A stretch of 64,000 bases of DNA, taken from the NCBI RefSeq assembly GCF_029813775.1, contig NZ_JARVKW010000032.1:1-64000 (forward strand). The letters run 5' to 3'. Under the pieces are notes generated by a model. The model was given only the letters and a program-made list of their open reading frames with translations. It was not told the origin of the DNA and searched no databases. The DNA is from Streptomyces sp. DH24. Its GTDB lineage: Bacteria; Actinomycetota; Actinomycetes; Streptomycetales; Streptomycetaceae. A program made the position numbers and the translations under genes. Below, piece after piece: positions 1 through 7,533 of the stretch. The first letter of the stretch is position 1. Every line of letters starts with the position of its first letter.

Positions 1-1019
1 CCGCCGCCCCGCTGGTGCGGACCGTGGGCGACGGGGACCTCGCCCGGGACGAGGCGGCGCGGGCCGCCCGGCTGCCCACCCTCGCCTGGCAGATCGTCAG
101 GGACGGCCTGCGCAGCGGGCCCGTGCTGGTGCAGGTGCCCCGGCGCGGCTACGTGCCGAGGATGGCGTGCGCCAGCTGCCGGGCGCCCGCGCGCTGCCGG
201 CACTGCGCCGGGCCGCTGGAGGCCCAGGACGCGGAGGCGTTGCGCTGCGGTTGGTGCGGGCGTGAGGAGGGCGGCTGGCACTGCCCGGAGTGCGGTGGGT
301 TCCGGCTGCGGGCACAGGTCGTGGGGGCGCGGCGCACCGCCGAGGAGCTGGGGCGGGCCTTCCCCGCCGTGCCCGTGCGCACGTCGGGGCGCGAGCATGT
401 GCTGGACACGGTGCCGGAGGCGCCCGCCCTGGTCGTGAGCACGCCGGGCGCGGAGCCCGTCGCCGAGGGCGGTTACGCGGCGGCGCTGCTGCTGGACGGC
501 TGGGCGATGCTGGGGCGGCCCGATCTGCGGGCGGGCGAGGACGCGCTGCGGCGCTGGATCGCCGCGGCCGCGCTGGTCCGGCCGCAGGGCGCGGGCGGCA
601 CCGTGGTCGTCGTCGCGGAGCCGACGCTGCGGCCCGTGCAGGCGCTGGTGCGGTGGGACCCCGTCGGGCATGCCGTGCGGGAGCTGGGGGAGCGGGCCGA
701 GCTGGGCTTTCCGCCGGTGTCGCGGATGGCGGCCGTGTCGGGACCGCCGGAGGCGCTGGCCGCGTTTCTCGCCGCCGTCGAACTACCCGCGCGAGCCCAG
801 GTGTTGGGCCCCGTGCCGCTGCCCGTCACGGCGGCCGGACGGCAACGCCGGCCCGGTGCGCCACCGCCCGGCGAACGCTGGGACCGCGCGCTGGTCCGGG
901 TGCCGCCCGGCAGCGGAGCCGCGCTGGCCGCCGCCCTGAAGACCGCCCAGGCGGCCCGTATGGCGAAGGGCGGCGCGGAGCCGGTGTGGGTGCGGATCGA
1001 CCCGCCGGACATCGGCTGA
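1..1019 (+). CDS. priA: Primosomal protein N' (PriA-like), 3' part only
   Basis: The frame is open from the first base, so the gene enters from outside the window and only about the last 338 codons are present. Eight cysteines arranged as four CxxC pairs (from CASC to CPEC, about 160-300 bp) form the two zinc modules that split the helicase core of PriA-type replication-restart proteins. The remaining C-terminal part is Ala/Arg-rich. In actinobacteria this protein is often thought to lack helicase activity; the Walker A region lies outside the window, so this cannot be judged. It sits directly upstream of fmt and rsmB, the usual actinobacterial order. It converges on the regulator at 1105-1647, with a hairpin between them. 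Confidence 0.8.
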   Translation, partial: AAPLVRTVGDGDLARDEAARAARLPTLAWQIVRDGLRSGPVLVQVPRRGYVPRMACASCRAPARCRHCAGPLEAQDAEALRCGWCGREEGGWHCPECGGFRLRAQVVGARRTAEELGRAFPAVPVRTSGREHVLDTVPEAPALVVSTPGAEPVAEGGYAAALLLDGWAMLGRPDLRAGEDALRRWIAAAALVRPQGAGGTVVVVAEPTLRPVQALVRWDPVGHAVRELGERAELGFPPVSRMAAVSGPPEALAAFLAAVELPARAQVLGPVPLPVTAAGRQRRPGAPPPGERWDRALVRVPPGSGAALAAALKTAQAARMAKGGAEPVWVRIDPPDIG

Positions 1020-1052
1020 CGGGGCCCGGCCGGGCGGTGCCCGAAGACACCG

Positions 1053-1083
1053 CTGCCCTCCCAGGTCGGCGCCGGGAGGGCAG
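1053..1083. terminator. Bidirectional hairpin between priA and the convergent HTH gene
   Basis: CTGCCCTCCC (1053-1062) pairs perfectly with GGGAGGGCAG (1074-1083) around an 11-nt loop. There is no U-tract, as is common in Streptomyces terminators. It lies between two converging genes and can serve both. Confidence 0.6.
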
Positions 1084-1104
1084 AAACAGGTGCGGTCGGC
1101 GCCG

Positions 1105-1647
1105 TCAGCCGTTGCGCGGGCCGGGGAAGGGGGCAGGCCTGGACTCGTCACGGAGGGACGAACTGCCCGCCGTCGGCTGGGTCGGCATGGAGCGGGCCGC
1201 GGGGACCGTGGGCATGCCGGAGCCCACGGGGACCGGCCGGGTGCCCGACGGTTCCGGGGTGCTCGTGGCCTCGGCGGCGGCCGCGGTCGCCTGCGGGGCG
1301 GCCCGGCGCGCGCCGTAACGGCGGTGCACCGCCTGCTTGGTGACTCCGAGCGCGGACCCCACGGCGTCCCACGAGAAGCCGAGCGAGCGGTCGAAGTCCA
1401 CGGCGGCGGTGACCAGCGTCTCGACACTGTCCCGCAGTTCCTGGGCGAGACGGACAGTGGGAGCGGGCGCGCGTCCGTAGACGACGAAGCCCGTGGAGGG
1501 GCCGGAGCGGCGCGGGCGGTAGACGTTGCCCAACTGGGCGGTGAGGGTGCGCAGTGCGTCCACCTGCCGGCGGACCCGCTCGATGTCCCGCACCAGCAAG
1601 TGCAGGCTGGCCCGAGCCTGGGCGTCGTGGGTTGCGTGGTCGGCCAT
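1105..1647 (-). CDS. Small helix-turn-helix DNA-binding protein
   Basis: About 180 residues. The first half is helical with heptad-like spacing (SLHLLVRDIERVRRQVDALR). A helix-turn-helix follows around SWDAVGSALGVTKQAVHRRY, and the C-terminus is a disordered Ala/Pro/Ser/Thr tail. I take the ATG at 1647 because GAGAGG lies 7 nt upstream; a TTG at 1653 is also in frame. The HTH core resembles that of the protein at 9157-9552 (SWSQIAAALGTSEQAAREAH), so the two look like distant paralogues. Palindromes just upstream suggest autoregulation (inference). The specific function is unknown. Confidence 0.7.
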   Translation of the reverse strand: MADHATHDAQARASLHLLVRDIERVRRQVDALRTLTAQLGNVYRPRRSGPSTGFVVYGRAPAPTVRLAQELRDSVETLVTAAVDFDRSLGFSWDAVGSALGVTKQAVHRRYGARRAAPQATAAAAEATSTPEPSGTRPVPVGSGMPTVPAARSMPTQPTAGSSSLRDESRPAPFPGPRNG

Positions 1648-1680
1648 GAACAAGCCTCTCGAACCGGCGTTGAAAGGAAG

Positions 1681-1723
1681 GGGCCGCGATCGCGGCCCGT
1701 AGTGGTCAACTCTTTCTTGACCA
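1681..1723. promoter_or_regulatory. Two inverted repeats upstream of the HTH gene
   Basis: A perfect 18-bp palindrome, GGGCCGCGATCGCGGCCC, occupies 1681-1698. Next to it is TGGTCAA-N7-TTGACCA (1703-1709 and 1717-1723). Both lie 34-76 bp upstream of the minus-strand start at 1647. That position fits an operator/promoter region for the HTH protein (inference). TTGACC on the minus strand (1709-1704) could be a -35 box, but I see no convincing -10. Confidence 0.45.
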
Positions 1724-1797
1724 ACGCCGATCGGCTCCGTGGGTCACGGGTCGGGGGCGTGCGAGCATATGAGTGCGCCCGCTCCGGGCCGCGCACC

Positions 1798-1840
1798 ACC
1801 TGTTTCGCGTCGGGCCCGGGACCTGTTTCGCGTCGGGCCC
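1798..1840 (+). repeat. Two direct repeats of a 20-bp motif in the HTH/fmt intergenic region
   Basis: ACCTGTTTCGCGTCGGGCCC occurs exactly twice, at 1798-1817 and 1821-1840 (period 23). The core TTTnnCGTCGnGCCC recurs upstream of the second HTH gene at 9088-9102, and truncated at 9121-9133. The rest of the 325-bp gap (1654-1978) holds the palindromes at 1681-1723 and a candidate fmt -10 box at 1931-1936; I see no gene there. Confidence 0.5.
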
Positions 1841-1930
1841 GAGCCGGAGGTTCCCGCCGGGCCGGAACAGCGGGACGAGTCCGCCCGCGAGGGCCCCTCG
1901 CCGCCGGCGGTCACCCCCACCGGCTCGCCC

Positions 1931-1936
1931 TAGACT
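1931..1936 (+). promoter_or_regulatory. Candidate -10 box for fmt
   Basis: TAGACT matches the Streptomyces TAGnnT -10 pattern and lies 42 bp upstream of the fmt ATG. The matching -35 is weak. Confidence 0.35.
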
Positions 1937-1978
1937 TGCCCTGCCCGCCGACCCCGCCCGAGAGGCCCGATCCACTCC

Positions 1979-2911
1979 ATGAAGCTCGTCTTCGCCGGTA
2001 CCCCCGAGGTCGCCGTCCCCGCTCTCGACGCTCTGCTCGCCTCCGGGCGGCACGAGGTGGCCGCCGTCGTCACGCGGCCCGACGCGCCGGCCGGGCGCGG
2101 GCGCAGGCTCGTCGCGAGCCCCGTCGCCGAGCGCGCCGAGGAGGCCGGCATCGAGGTGCTGAAGCCGGTGAAGCCGAAGGACCCGGAGTTCCTCGCGCGG
2201 CTGCGGGAGATCGCCCCCGACTGCTGCCCCGTCGTCGCCTACGGCGCCCTGCTGCCCCGCGTCGCCCTGGACGTGCCCTCGCACGGCTGGGTCAACCTGC
2301 ACTTCTCCCTGCTGCCCGCCTGGCGCGGCGCCGCCCCCGTGCAGCACTCCCTCATGGCGGGCGACGAGATCACCGGGGCGTCGACCGTCCTCATCGAGGA
2401 AGGGCTCGACTCGGGGCCCGTCTACGGCACGGTGACCGAGGAGATCCGGCCCACCGACACCAGCGGCGACCTGCTCACCCGGCTCGCCTTCGCCGGCGCC
2501 GGGCTGCTCGCCGCGACCATGGACGGCATCGAGGACGGCACCCTGAAGGCCGTACCGCAGCCGGCCGAGGGCGTGACCCTCGCGCCGAAGATCACCGTCG
2601 AGGACGCCCGGGTCGACTGGAACGCCCCCGCCCTGCGCGTGGACCGGATCGTGCGCGGCTGCACACCCGCGCCGGGCGCCTGGACCACCTTCCGCGGCGA
2701 GCGGCTCAAGCTCATCCAGGTCACGCCCGTGCCCGAGCGGACGGACCTCGCCCCCGGCCGGCCGGCCGTCGGGAAGAACAGCGTGCACGTCGGCACCGGC
2801 TCGTACGCCGTCGAGCTGCTGTGGGTGCAGGCCCAGGGCAAGAAGCCGATGAAGGCGGCCGACTGGGCGCGCGGAGTGCGGATCGCCGACGGCGAGCACC
2901 TCGGCGCCTGA
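1979..2911 (+). CDS. fmt: Methionyl-tRNA formyltransferase
   Basis: Formylates the amino group of initiator Met-tRNA using 10-formyl-THF. It is 310 residues, the normal family length. The N-terminus reads MKLVFAGTPEVAVPAL. The formyltransferase signature NLHFSLLPAWRGAAPV (residues 106-121) supplies Asn106 and His108, and the conserved Asp is in GLDSGP (Asp144). The tRNA-binding loop GRGRR is at 39-43. The C-terminal domain (from about 210) has the usual KITVEDARVDW start. It is followed by rsmB after 75 bp, a common pairing. Confidence 0.96.
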   Translation: MKLVFAGTPEVAVPALDALLASGRHEVAAVVTRPDAPAGRGRRLVASPVAERAEEAGIEVLKPVKPKDPEFLARLREIAPDCCPVVAYGALLPRVALDVPSHGWVNLHFSLLPAWRGAAPVQHSLMAGDEITGASTVLIEEGLDSGPVYGTVTEEIRPTDTSGDLLTRLAFAGAGLLAATMDGIEDGTLKAVPQPAEGVTLAPKITVEDARVDWNAPALRVDRIVRGCTPAPGAWTTFRGERLKLIQVTPVPERTDLAPGRPAVGKNSVHVGTGSYAVELLWVQAQGKKPMKAADWARGVRIADGEHLGA

Positions 2912-2941
2912 CGCGGGAGGTCCGGGCCGCCCCGGACGACG

Positions 2942-2947
2942 TAGGCT
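2942..2947 (+). promoter_or_regulatory. Candidate -10 box for rsmB
   Basis: TAGGCT lies 39 bp upstream of the rsmB GTG, which would allow rsmB to be transcribed separately from fmt. No clear -35. Confidence 0.3.
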
Positions 2948-2986
2948 GGAGCGCGCACTTCACCTCACCACCGGAGCACCTTTTTC

Positions 2987-4414
2987 GTGAGCGACCAGCC
3001 CCGTCGGCCCCGCAATCCCGGCAAGCCCTACCGACGGCCCAAGAAGGACCCCGTCCGCATCCTCGCCTTCGAGGCGCTGCGGGCCGTCGACGAACGGGAC
3101 GCGTACGCCAACCTCGTCCTGCCGCCGCTGCTGCGCAAGGCACGCGAGAAGGAGGGGCCCGAGAAGTTCGACGCCCGGGACGCAGCCCTCGCCACCGAGC
3201 TGGTGTACGGGACGCTGCGCAGGCAGGGCACCTACGACGCGGTGATCGCCGAATGCGTCGACCGGCCGCTGCGCGAGGTCGACCCGCCCGTGCTCGACGT
3301 GCTGAGCCTCGGCGCGCACCAACTGCTCGGGACGCGGATTCCCACCCACGCCGCGGTGTCCGCCACCGTGGAGCTCGCCCGGGTCGTCCTCGGTGACGGT
3401 CGGGCCAAGTTCGTCAACGCGGTCCTGCGGAAGATCGCCCAGCACGATCTCGACGGCTGGCTGGAGCGGGTCGCGCCGCCCTACGACGAGGACCCCGAGG
3501 ACCATCTCGCCGTGGTGCACTCGCACCCGCGCTGGGTGGTCTCCGCCCTGTGGGACTCCCTCGGCGGCGGGCGCACCGGCATCGAGGACCTGCTGCGCGC
3601 CGACAACGAGCGGCCCGAGGTGACCCTGGTCGCCCGCCCCGGCCGCGCCACCACCGACGAACTGCTCGGCGAGGAGGCCGCCGTACCGGGGCGCTGGTCG
3701 CCGTACGCCGTGCGGCTGTCCGAGGGCGGCGAGCCCGGCGCCATCGACGCCGTGCGGGACGGCCGGGCGGGCGTGCAGGACGAGGGCAGTCAGCTCGTCG
3801 CGCTGGCGCTCGCGAACGCGCCCCTGGAGGGCGACGACAAGCGGTGGCTTGACGGGTGCGCCGGTCCCGGCGGGAAGGCCGCGCTGCTCGGCGCGCTCGC
3901 GGCGCAGCGGGGCGCGTTCCTGCTCGCCTCGGAGAAGCAGCCGCACCGGGCCGGGCTCGTGGCCCGCGCCCTGGACGGCAACCCCGGCCCGTACCAGGTG
4001 ATCGCCGCCGACGGGACGCGGCCCGCGTGGCGGCCCGGCAGCTTCGACCGGGTGCTGGTCGACGTGCCGTGCACCGGGCTCGGCGCCCTGCGCCGCCGGC
4101 CCGAGGCGCGCTGGCGCCGCCGCCCCGACGACCTGGACGGCTTCGCCCCGCTCCAGCGCGGTCTGCTGCGCGGCGCCCTGGAGTCCGTGCGGGTCGGCGG
4201 CGTCGTCGGCTACGCGACCTGCTCGCCGCACCTCGCGGAGACCCGGGCCGTGGTCGCCGACGTGCTCAAGCAGCATCCCGGCGCCGAGCTCCTGGACGCC
4301 CGGCCGCTGCTGCCCGGCGTACCTGACCTGGGCGAGGGGCCGGACGTCCAGCTGTGGCCGCATCTGCACGGCACGGACGCGATGTACCTGGCGCTCATCC
4401 GCCGGACGACGTGA
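2987..4414 (+). CDS. rsmB: 16S rRNA m5C967 methyltransferase (RsmB/Sun)
   Basis: SAM-dependent RNA cytosine-5 methyltransferase of the NOL1/NOP2/Sun family, 475 residues. An N-terminal NusB-like RNA-binding domain (about 20-160; VRILAFEALRAVDERDAYANL) precedes the Rossmann domain. SAM motif I is LDGCAGPGGKAALLG (about 286-300). Motif IV VDVPCTGLGALRRRPE carries Cys362, and motif VI YATCSPHLAET carries the probable nucleophile Cys412. Both catalytic cysteines expected for RsmB are present. I take the GTG at 2987 (VSDQPRRP), preceded by a weak GGAG. Confidence 0.95.
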   Translation: MSDQPRRPRNPGKPYRRPKKDPVRILAFEALRAVDERDAYANLVLPPLLRKAREKEGPEKFDARDAALATELVYGTLRRQGTYDAVIAECVDRPLREVDPPVLDVLSLGAHQLLGTRIPTHAAVSATVELARVVLGDGRAKFVNAVLRKIAQHDLDGWLERVAPPYDEDPEDHLAVVHSHPRWVVSALWDSLGGGRTGIEDLLRADNERPEVTLVARPGRATTDELLGEEAAVPGRWSPYAVRLSEGGEPGAIDAVRDGRAGVQDEGSQLVALALANAPLEGDDKRWLDGCAGPGGKAALLGALAAQRGAFLLASEKQPHRAGLVARALDGNPGPYQVIAADGTRPAWRPGSFDRVLVDVPCTGLGALRRRPEARWRRRPDDLDGFAPLQRGLLRGALESVRVGGVVGYATCSPHLAETRAVVADVLKQHPGAELLDARPLLPGVPDLGEGPDVQLWPHLHGTDAMYLALIRRTT

Positions 4415-4440
4415 CGGCGGCGCTCGCGCACGGGAGCCCC

Positions 4441-4641
4441 GCCGTCCGTGCGGGGAGTCCCGCCCTCCGCGCGGGCCGGCCGTCCTCGGTACGGTAGCCC
4501 GTCCTCCGAGCGGGCCGGCCGCCCTTCGCTCAGGTCGGCCAGCCTCCGCGCGGGCCGTCCGTCCTCGGTACGGAAGCCCGTCCTCCGCGCGGGCCGGTCG
4601 TCCTCCGGGCGCGGGCCGGTCGTCCTCCGCGGTCGCCGGCC
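4441..4641. repeat. Degenerate 20-bp tandem repeat, about ten copies
   Basis: Consecutive units resembling GTCCTCCGCGCGGGCCGGCC start at 4441, 4461, 4481, 4501, 4521, 4541, 4561 (19 bp), 4580, 4600 (22 bp) and 4622. Most copies have 2-6 differences. Because 20 is not a multiple of 3, each copy changes reading frame, so this is not a coding repeat even though open frames run through it. The rest of the rsmB-rpe gap (4415-4851) holds nothing I recognise. Confidence 0.75.
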
Positions 4642-4851
4642 GAGCGGCCGGTGCCGCTGTTTCCGGCGGTGCGGACCAGGCACGCGCTGCCCCGTTCCCC
4701 GTTCGTCGCCCCCCTGAGCCGTGGCGGCCCCCGGGGCGCGAGGGCCCGGGGGAGACGTCCCGGCGGACCCGGGCCGTTCATCCGACTCGTCCGGCGAATT
4801 CCCCGGGGTACCGATGCCCCTCACGTACCAGGGGCATGGCAGTCTTGGGTC

Positions 4852-5538
4852 ATGGCCCCGCAGATCAACCCCAGCATCCTGTCCGCCGACTTCGCCCGAC
4901 TCGCGGACGAGGCCAAGGCGGTCGAGGGAGCCGACTGGCTCCACGTCGACGTCATGGACAACCACTTCGTACCGAACCTCACGCTCGGCGTGCCGGTCGT
5001 GGAGTCGCTCGCGCGTGCGACGGACACTCCGCTGGACTGCCATCTGATGATCGAGGCACCCGACCGTTGGGCGCCCCAGTACGTGGAGGCGGGGGCCGGT
5101 TCCGTCACCTTCCACGTCGAGGCGGCCGCCGCGCCGGTGCGGCTCGCCCGGGAGATCCGGGCCAAGGGGGCCCGCGCCTCCATGGCGCTCAAGCCCGCGA
5201 CGCCCATCGAGCCGTACGAGGACCTGCTCCCCGAGCTGGACATGCTGCTGATCATGACGGTCGAGCCGGGCTTCGGGGGACAGGCGTTCCTCGACATCAT
5301 GCTGCCGAAGATCCGTCGCACCCGTGAGCTGATCAGCAAGCACGGTCTGGAGCTGTGGCTGCAGGTCGACGGCGGGGTTTCGGCGTCCACCATCGAGCGG
5401 TGTGCCGACGCCGGCGCCGACGTCTTCGTCGCGGGATCGGCCGTCTACGGGGCATCGGACCCGGCCGAGGCGGTACGTGCACTGCGCAACCAGGCGGAGG
5501 GGGCGACGGCCAAGGCGTCCTGGGCGTGCGACCACTGA
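4852..5538 (+). CDS. rpe: Ribulose-phosphate 3-epimerase
   Basis: Interconverts ribulose-5-P and xylulose-5-P in the pentose phosphate pathway. It is 228 residues, the normal length, when started at the ATG at 4852 (MAPQINPSILSADFARL). An upstream in-frame ATG at 4651 would add repeat-derived sequence and is rejected. Metal and catalytic motifs are HVDVMDNHFVPNLTLG (residues 31-46), CHLMIE, VEPGFGGQAF and QVDGGVSAST, in TIM-barrel order. Asn replaces the commoner Gly in VMDGHF. Confidence 0.96.
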   Translation: MAPQINPSILSADFARLADEAKAVEGADWLHVDVMDNHFVPNLTLGVPVVESLARATDTPLDCHLMIEAPDRWAPQYVEAGAGSVTFHVEAAAAPVRLAREIRAKGARASMALKPATPIEPYEDLLPELDMLLIMTVEPGFGGQAFLDIMLPKIRRTRELISKHGLELWLQVDGGVSASTIERCADAGADVFVAGSAVYGASDPAEAVRALRNQAEGATAKASWACDH

Positions 5539-5640
5539 ACCACAGGAACATGAACGGCTCCCATCAGGGCTGATCAACCGCGCCGGATCTGCAAGGATGA
5601 ACGGCGAATCCAGAGTGTGAACAGCAGTGAGGAGATCGCC

Positions 5641-6660
5641 GTGTCGGGTATGTCGGCGGGCCGGTCAGCCATGCGGATGGGACCCGCTGAGCTGGTGCAG
5701 GCGGCGGCCATGGCCCGCCGCTTCTACCTCGAGGGGAAATCCAAGATCCAGATCGCGGAGGAGTTCGGCGTCAGCCGCTTCAAAGTGGCCCGGGTCCTGG
5801 AGACCGCCCTCGAACGGGACCTCGTGCGCATCGAGATCCGGGTCCCGGCCGAGCTGGACGCCGAGCGCTCCGACGCGCTGCGCGCCCGCTACGGCCTCAG
5901 GCACGCCGTGGTGGTGGAATCCCCGGCCGACGCCGAGGAGACCCCCGATCCGGAGAACCTGGGGGAAGTGGCCGCCGACCTGCTCGGCGAACTGGTCAAC
6001 GAGGGAGACGTCCTGGGCCTCGCCTGGGGCCGCTCCACCATCCACATGGCGGCGGCCCTGAACCGCCTGCCGCCCTGCACGGTCGTGCAGCTGACGGGGG
6101 TCTACGACGCGGGGACCGCCGAGCGCGGTTCCGTCGAGGCCGTCCGCCGCGCCGCGCAGGTGTCCGGGGGCGACGCGCACCCCATCTACGCGCCGATGCT
6201 GCTGCCGGACGCCGCCACCGCGACGGCGCTGCGCAACCAGACCGGGCTCGCCCGGGCCTTCGAGTACTTCGACAAGGTCACGGTCGCCTGCGTCTCCATC
6301 GGCTCCTGGGAGCCCGGCATCTCGACGGTGCACGACATGCTCAGCGACGAGGAGCGGGCCCACTACGCCTCGCTCGGCGTCGCCGCCGAGATGTCCGCGC
6401 ACCTCTTCGACGGCGAGGGGCGCCGGGTCGGCCGTGACCTGGGGGAGCGGTGCATCACCGTCAAGGCCGACCAGCTGCGGCGCATCCCGGAGGTCGTCGC
6501 GATCGCCGGCGGTCAGCGAAAGGCCGCCGCCATCGACGCGGTGCTGCGCTCGGGACTCGTCACCAGCCTGGTGACGGACACGTCGGCCGCGGACTACCTG
6601 ATGACGGCGGGGACGACGCCGAAGCCGGCGCTCAACCGGGCGGACCCGGACGGCGTCTGA
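5641..6660 (+). CDS. SorC/DeoR-type sugar-binding transcriptional regulator
   Basis: 339 residues. The N-terminal HTH (FYLEGKSKIQIAEEFGVSRFKVARVLETALERDLVRIEI) is typical of the SorC family. The large C-terminal sugar-phosphate-binding domain shows GLAWGRSTIHMAAAL and VVAIAGGQRKAAAIDAVLRSG. I choose the GTG at 5641 because GAGGAG ends 6 nt before it; a GTG at 5617 is also in frame. The effector is not visible. Its position after rpe suggests a phosphorylated pentose or hexose (inference). Confidence 0.85.
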   Translation: MSGMSAGRSAMRMGPAELVQAAAMARRFYLEGKSKIQIAEEFGVSRFKVARVLETALERDLVRIEIRVPAELDAERSDALRARYGLRHAVVVESPADAEETPDPENLGEVAADLLGELVNEGDVLGLAWGRSTIHMAAALNRLPPCTVVQLTGVYDAGTAERGSVEAVRRAAQVSGGDAHPIYAPMLLPDAATATALRNQTGLARAFEYFDKVTVACVSIGSWEPGISTVHDMLSDEERAHYASLGVAAEMSAHLFDGEGRRVGRDLGERCITVKADQLRRIPEVVAIAGGQRKAAAIDAVLRSGLVTSLVTDTSAADYLMTAGTTPKPALNRADPDGV

Positions 6661-6700
6661 CGACGGGTCGGAAAGGGAGGACCGTGGCAGCATCGGCGGC

Positions 6701-7075
6701 ATGCTGCTGCGGTTCGCCCTCCGGGCCCTCGTCTGCCTGCTCGTCCTGGTCACGGGCTGCACCACCACGGACCCCGCCGCCCCGTCCTGGGCGGACGGCA
6801 CGGCCACCGTCCGGGAGGCCGACCTGCCCGCCGAGGCCCGCGAGACGCTGCAACTCCTCGACGCGGGCGGGCCCTTCCCGTACGAGCGGGACGGCGCCGT
6901 CTTCAACAACTTCGAGGATCTGCTGCCGCGGCACCCGCGCGGCTACTACCACGAGTACACGGTCCGGACGCCCGGCTCGCGCGACCGCGGGAGCCGGCGC
7001 ATCGTCACCGGCCGCGGCGGCGAGACGTACTACACCGACGACCACTACGAGTCCTTCAGGGCGGTACTGAGATGA
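6701..7075 (+). CDS. Lipoprotein guanyl-specific ribonuclease (RNase Sa/barnase superfamily)
   Basis: 124 residues. A signal peptide ends in a lipobox (LVTGC, Cys20), so the enzyme is predicted to be membrane-anchored outside the cell. The mature part closely follows Streptomyces RNase Sa: GPFPYERDGAVFNNFEDLLP, then YYHEYTV with general base Glu85, RGSRR with Arg96 and Arg100, and DDHYESF with general acid His115. The cysteine pair of secreted RNase Sa is missing. The stop overlaps the ATG of the barstar gene (ATGA), so toxin-like enzyme and inhibitor are translationally coupled. No good ribosome binding site is seen before the start. Confidence 0.88.
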   Translation: MLLRFALRALVCLLVLVTGCTTTDPAAPSWADGTATVREADLPAEARETLQLLDAGGPFPYERDGAVFNNFEDLLPRHPRGYYHEYTVRTPGSRDRGSRRIVTGRGGETYYTDDHYESFRAVLR

Positions 7076-7425
7076 CGCAAGACGCGGCAGGCCGGATCGT
7101 GGTCACCCTCGACCTCGACGGGGTCACGGACAAGGCGGGCCTGATGGACCGCTGTGCCCGGGCCCTGGACCTGCCCGAGTGGTTCGGCCGCAACTGGGAC
7201 GCCCTCGCCGACTCCCTCGCCGACCCCTCCCTGTGGCCCGAGGGGGCCGTGGAGCGCGGGCTGCTGGTCGTCGTGGAGGGCTGGCGGGCGTACGCGCGGG
7301 AGCGGCCCGAGGAGTGGTCGGTCGCCGAGGAGGTGTTCGCCGAGGCGACGGACCGCGGCGCGGGACTCTTCGTCGCCCTGGGCTTTGGAGGTTCGTCCGA
7401 ACAGGCCTCTGACCAGCCTGGATGA
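7072..7425 (+). CDS. Barstar-family ribonuclease inhibitor
   Basis: 117 residues with the barstar core: an N-terminal beta strand (IVVTLDLDGV), then LPEWFGRNWDALADSLAD, the helix-loop that plugs the RNase active site with acidic residues. It overlaps the RNase gene by 4 nt. As in the barnase/barstar pair, it should protect the cytoplasm from RNase that fails to be exported (inference from the family). The last 15 residues are unstructured. Confidence 0.9.
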   Translation: MTQDAAGRIVVTLDLDGVTDKAGLMDRCARALDLPEWFGRNWDALADSLADPSLWPEGAVERGLLVVVEGWRAYARERPEEWSVAEEVFAEATDRGAGLFVALGFGGSSEQASDQPG

Positions 7426-7427
7426 TC

Positions 7428-7447
7428 CGCCCGGGGATAACCGGGCG
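7428..7447. terminator. Hairpin after the RNase/barstar pair
   Basis: CGCCCGG (7428-7434) and CCGGGCG (7441-7447) form a stem around a 6-nt loop, immediately after the barstar stop codon. Confidence 0.4.
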
Positions 7448-7533
7448 GGCGTCGTGGGACAATGAAGTACGTGCTCTTTCCCCCTGGCTGACCTGTCCGG
7501 GGGCCACCTCTGATCGACTGGGATGTGCAGCAC

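Noticed and set aside
4448..4717. Open frame encoding an RAGRP-type repeat peptide
   Set aside because: The underlying 20-bp repeat shifts frame each unit, so apparent peptide repeats are a by-product of composition; no start signal.
4651..4851. N-terminal extension of rpe starting at an upstream ATG
   Set aside because: The extension is Arg/Pro-rich, derives partly from the tandem-repeat region, and the ATG at 4852 gives the canonical family N-terminus and length.
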